Origin: an uncultured Eubacteriales bacterium
GTDB taxonomy: Bacteria > Bacillota_A > Clostridia > Christensenellales > Aristaeellaceae
DNA: 8,137 nt
Direction: 5' to 3'
Assembly (NCBI GenBank): GCA_902775835.1
Contig: CACYNZ010000167.1
Span: 1-8,137, forward strand
Of the stretch, positions 5,851-8,137 are shown one piece after another. A model generated the notes under the pieces. It was not told where the DNA came from and did not search any database. It worked only from the letters and a program-made list of their open reading frames with translations. Each line of letters begins with the position of its first letter. The first letter of the stretch is position 1. A program made the translations under genes and the position numbers.

Positions 5851-6402
5851 ATGGAAATCGAAGGAAAAAAAGCGGTTCTGACCCCGGAAGGCGTGTTCAT
5901 TATCGGGACCTATGACGAAACGGGCACGCCCAATGCCATGAACGCGGCCTGGGGCATGCAGAGCGATACCGGAGAGATCACGCTGATGCTTTCCCGGCAC
6001 AAGACCACGGAAAACTTTGAAAAGACCGGAGCGTTCACGGTGGCCTTCGGCACGGCGGATACCGTGCTGATCTCGGACTACTTCGGCGTGGAATCCGGGG
6101 AAAAGGTGAACAAGATCGAGAAGGCCGGCTGTCATGTGCACAGAAGCGCGCATGTGAACGCGCCGATTATCGAGGAATACCCGCTGACTCTGGAATGCAC
6201 CGTGCGGTCCTGGGACCCGGAAAGCGGGTATCTGATCGGCGAGATTGTGAGCGAGCAGGCGGATTCCTCCATTCTCACGGACGGCCGGGTGGATCTGGGC
6301 AAGCTCCGGCCCATCATTTTCGATCCCGCCTTTGGCGCCTACCGGGTGGTGGGCGAAGTGGTCGGAAAGGCATTTTCGGACGGACTGAAACTGAAGAACT
6401 GA
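5851..6402 (+). CDS. Flavin reductase family protein (FMN-binding split barrel)
   Basis: A 183-residue protein of the flavoredoxin / flavin reductase-like family, which binds FMN in a split barrel and reduces flavin or acts as an electron carrier. Diagnostic stretches are TPNAMNAAWGM (26-36), LSRHKTTENFEKTGAFTV (47-64), YFGVESGEKVNK (78-89) and the C-terminal PIIFDPAFGAYRVVGEVVGKAFSDG (154-178). It is soluble and cytoplasmic. The ATG at 5851 was chosen over an in-frame ATG at 5815, because AAAGGAGG (5834-5841) is 9 bases before 5851 and family members begin near here; the longer form would also overlap DUF3842. It is tightly linked to DUF3842, so a shared redox-related role is possible but unproven. 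Confidence 0.9.
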   Translation: MEIEGKKAVLTPEGVFIIGTYDETGTPNAMNAAWGMQSDTGEITLMLSRHKTTENFEKTGAFTVAFGTADTVLISDYFGVESGEKVNKIEKAGCHVHRSAHVNAPIIEEYPLTLECTVRSWDPESGYLIGEIVSEQADSSILTDGRVDLGKLRPIIFDPAFGAYRVVGEVVGKAFSDGLKLKN

Positions 6403-6424
6403 CAGAATACCAGATGCGGAAAGG

Positions 6425-7954
6425 ATGATCAGCTTGTACGGCGTGAACCCCTATCTGCCCTCCTATGAATATGTTCCGGACGGTGAACCCCGGGTATTCG
6501 GGGACCGCGTGTATCTGTACGGAAGCCATGACCGGTTTCATGGCGCGCATTTCTGCCTGAACGATTATGTCTGCTGGTCCGCACCGGTGGCGCATCCCGG
6601 GCAGTGGCGCTATGAGGGCGTGATTTTCCGCAAGGATCAGGATCCGCGGAATCAGAATATTCCCGAAGACGCCCCGCCGGCAAAGGCAGGGATTGGGATT
6701 GAGGACCGTGTGGCCGGGGATCTGAACGCCCCGGGCGTGCATGCCATGTGGGCTCCGGATGTGACGCAGGGTGCGGATGGACGGTATTATCTCTATTACT
6801 GTCTGGACTGGCTTCCGGAGATCGGGGTGGCCGTGTGTGATGAGCCCGCGGGTAAATATGAGTTCCTGGGATTTGTCCGGCACGCGGACGGCCGGATTCT
6901 CGGGCAGGCTGAGGGGGACAAGATCCAGTTTGATCCAGGTGTGTACGTGGACGATGACGGAAGCGCTTACCTGTATTCGGGCAATGCGTCCCGGGACCTG
7001 AAGCGGCCGAACGACAGGGCCATGTCCCAGGTCATGCGCCTCAGTTCCGACATGGTCACGCTTCTGGAAGAACCGCGGAAGCTTTTGCCGGATCTCTGGG
7101 ACAGTGCAGGGACCGGGTATGAGGGGCATGAGTTTTTTGAAGCCAGTTCCATCCGGAAGATCGGGGACCGGTATATTCTGGTCTATTCCTCCGTGCAGAG
7201 CCATGAGCTCTGCTGGGCCGAGAGCCGGTATCCGGACCGTGACTTCCGATTTGGCGGTACGCTGGTGGACATCGGGGATGTGTTCCTGAACGGACGCGGG
7301 GCGGAGGAAGCGGTTGCGCCGCTGGGAAACACCCATGGCGGAATCGCGTATCTGAACGGAGACTGGTATGTCTTCTATCACAGGCAGACCAATCAGACCC
7401 AGTACAGCCGCCAGGCCTGCGCCGAGAAACTGGTCATGGACGCGCAGGGCAATTTCCTGCAGTCGGAGGTTACATCCTGCGGCCTGCACGGAGGCCCGCT
7501 GGACGCGGAAGGCGTCTGGCCCGCGCGGATTGCCTGCATTCTCAGACGGGGAAACCGTGCCGTGTTCTCGCATCCGGCCAGCACCCGGGGCGTGGAGCCG
7601 TATATGACCCAGGACCTGCCGGACATAGGCCCGTCGGAAATGCTGTCCGTGTTGGATGACGTGGAGCCGGTGCAGTATATTGCGAACTTTACGGATGACT
7701 GCGAAGCGGGCTACAGGTATTTCAGAATGCAGGACAAATGCCGTCTGGTGCTCGAGATCCGGGGCAGTGCGGAAGGCGTGCTGGAAGCGGCAACGGACGA
7801 GGGCGTGTGCGGAAAAATGGATATCCGGCTGAACGCGGGTACCTGGGAAAAGCACGAAATGACGGTGCAACTTCCCCGGGGCGTTCATCCCCTGTACCTG
7901 CGCTATCATGGCAAAGGCGCCATGGATATCCGCACATTCGCGTTTCAGGCATGA
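6425..7954 (+). CDS. Glycoside hydrolase family 43 with C-terminal CBM6-like domain
   Basis: A 509-residue protein without a signal peptide, so it is likely cytoplasmic and acts on imported oligosaccharides (xylan- or arabinan-derived being usual for the family). The five-bladed propeller spans about 4-375. The probable catalytic residues are D19 (PDGEPRVFGDRVYLYGSHD) as base, D170 (FDPGVYVDDDGSAYLY) as pKa modulator, and E239 (FFEASSIRK) as acid. MWAPDV (108-113) and NTHGGIAYLNGDWYVFYHRQTN (302-323) are further hallmarks. Residues about 400-509 form a beta-rich domain with GYRYFRM resembling CBM6. The ATG at 6425 has no spaced ribosome binding site; a TTG at 6434 lies 8 bases after AAAGGA (6420-6425) and starts the protein at YGVNPYLPSYEY, so the true product may be three residues shorter. 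It is 22 bases after the flavin reductase gene. Confidence 0.92.
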   Translation: MISLYGVNPYLPSYEYVPDGEPRVFGDRVYLYGSHDRFHGAHFCLNDYVCWSAPVAHPGQWRYEGVIFRKDQDPRNQNIPEDAPPAKAGIGIEDRVAGDLNAPGVHAMWAPDVTQGADGRYYLYYCLDWLPEIGVAVCDEPAGKYEFLGFVRHADGRILGQAEGDKIQFDPGVYVDDDGSAYLYSGNASRDLKRPNDRAMSQVMRLSSDMVTLLEEPRKLLPDLWDSAGTGYEGHEFFEASSIRKIGDRYILVYSSVQSHELCWAESRYPDRDFRFGGTLVDIGDVFLNGRGAEEAVAPLGNTHGGIAYLNGDWYVFYHRQTNQTQYSRQACAEKLVMDAQGNFLQSEVTSCGLHGGPLDAEGVWPARIACILRRGNRAVFSHPASTRGVEPYMTQDLPDIGPSEMLSVLDDVEPVQYIANFTDDCEAGYRYFRMQDKCRLVLEIRGSAEGVLEAATDEGVCGKMDIRLNAGTWEKHEMTVQLPRGVHPLYLRYHGKGAMDIRTFAFQA

Positions 7955-8068
7955 GCCCGGGAAAACGGTCTGAATGACCAGGCATGCGAAATATGCCTTG
8001 AAGGATAAGTTACCAAATCGTGGAAAAAACATGAGATTTGAAAGCATGAGATGAAAGGCGCTGTTTTG

Positions 8069-8129
8069 AAAAAGGCCGCCGGAGCGGCAATGCCATGATT
8101 GCAGTGACATTGCTGTTTCCGGCGGCCTT
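8069..8129 (-). terminator. Long hairpin, intrinsic terminator of a minus-strand gene
   Basis: AAGGCCGCCGGA (8072-8083) pairs perfectly with TCCGGCGGCCTT (8118-8129). After a small internal mismatch, GCAATG (8087-8092) pairs with CATTGC (8108-8113) around a 15-base loop. Read on the minus strand the stem is followed by TTTTT (complement of 8069-8073), whereas the + strand tail TTCTGATCTG is poor in T. It therefore best serves a gene converging from the right, beyond the window, and may also stop transcription leaving the GH43 gene. Confidence 0.6.
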
Positions 8130-8137
8130 CTGATCTG

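Noticed and set aside
7980..8052. Small hairpin AGGCAT/ATGCCT (7980-7985/7993-7998) and a direct repeat CATGAGAT (8030-8037, 8045-8052) after the GH43 gene
   Set aside because: Both are short and isolated; there is no T-run after the hairpin and only two repeat copies, so no array or binding site can be claimed.
6314..8110. 598-codon open frame on the minus strand across the GH43 gene
   Set aside because: It runs through the GH43 gene on the other strand and through the hairpin at 8072-8129, and shows no protein-family motif. It is a composition effect.

Overview
The window is GC-rich bacterial DNA that reads as a chromosome segment of a Gram-positive anaerobe, most likely a Clostridia-type gut or rumen member of the Bacillota. 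The reasons are strong AGGAGG-type ribosome binding sites before nearly every gene, a DUF3842 gene (a family I know mainly from Bacillota), a cytoplasmic GH43 glycosidase, and small GNAT and nitrilase genes typical of such genomes. This assignment comes from gene families and signals; no search was run. All ten confident genes lie on the + strand.

Layout: (1) 1-95 looks like the outer end of an insertion sequence (probably IS21-like), with iterated TTTTGGA-containing repeats; its transposase would lie left of the window. (2) 135-350 is a compact unit: a near-consensus promoter, a strong ribosome binding site, a 29-codon methionine-rich basic ORF and a strong intrinsic terminator. It ends only 34 bases before the next gene and looks like a leader/attenuator or a small-protein gene. 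(3) 385-3980 holds five genes with short spacers: a GNAT fused to an inorganic pyrophosphatase-like domain, a P-loop kinase-like protein, two more GNAT acetyltransferases and a nitrilase-superfamily amidohydrolase. (4) A likely promoter at 4000-4029 begins a two-gene unit: thpR (RNA 2',3'-cyclic phosphodiesterase) and a calcineurin-like metallophosphoesterase 10 bases downstream. (5) 5430-7954 carries DUF3842, a flavin reductase-like FMN protein and a GH43 glycosidase with a C-terminal carbohydrate-binding-like domain. (6) 7955-8137 is non-coding and ends in a long hairpin whose T-run is on the minus strand, suggesting a convergent gene just beyond the right edge.

Functionally this is a string of small cytoplasmic enzymes: acetyl transfer, nucleotide or small-molecule phosphorylation, C-N hydrolysis, phosphoester cleavage, flavin chemistry and breakdown of imported oligosaccharides. 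I found no defence island, CRISPR array, phage genes, tRNA or rRNA. The least ordinary parts are the leader region at 135-350 with mutually exclusive pairing options, the GNAT/pyrophosphatase-like fusion with a degenerate metal-binding signature, and the thpR-phosphoesterase pair. No stretch longer than about 300 bases lacks a feature.
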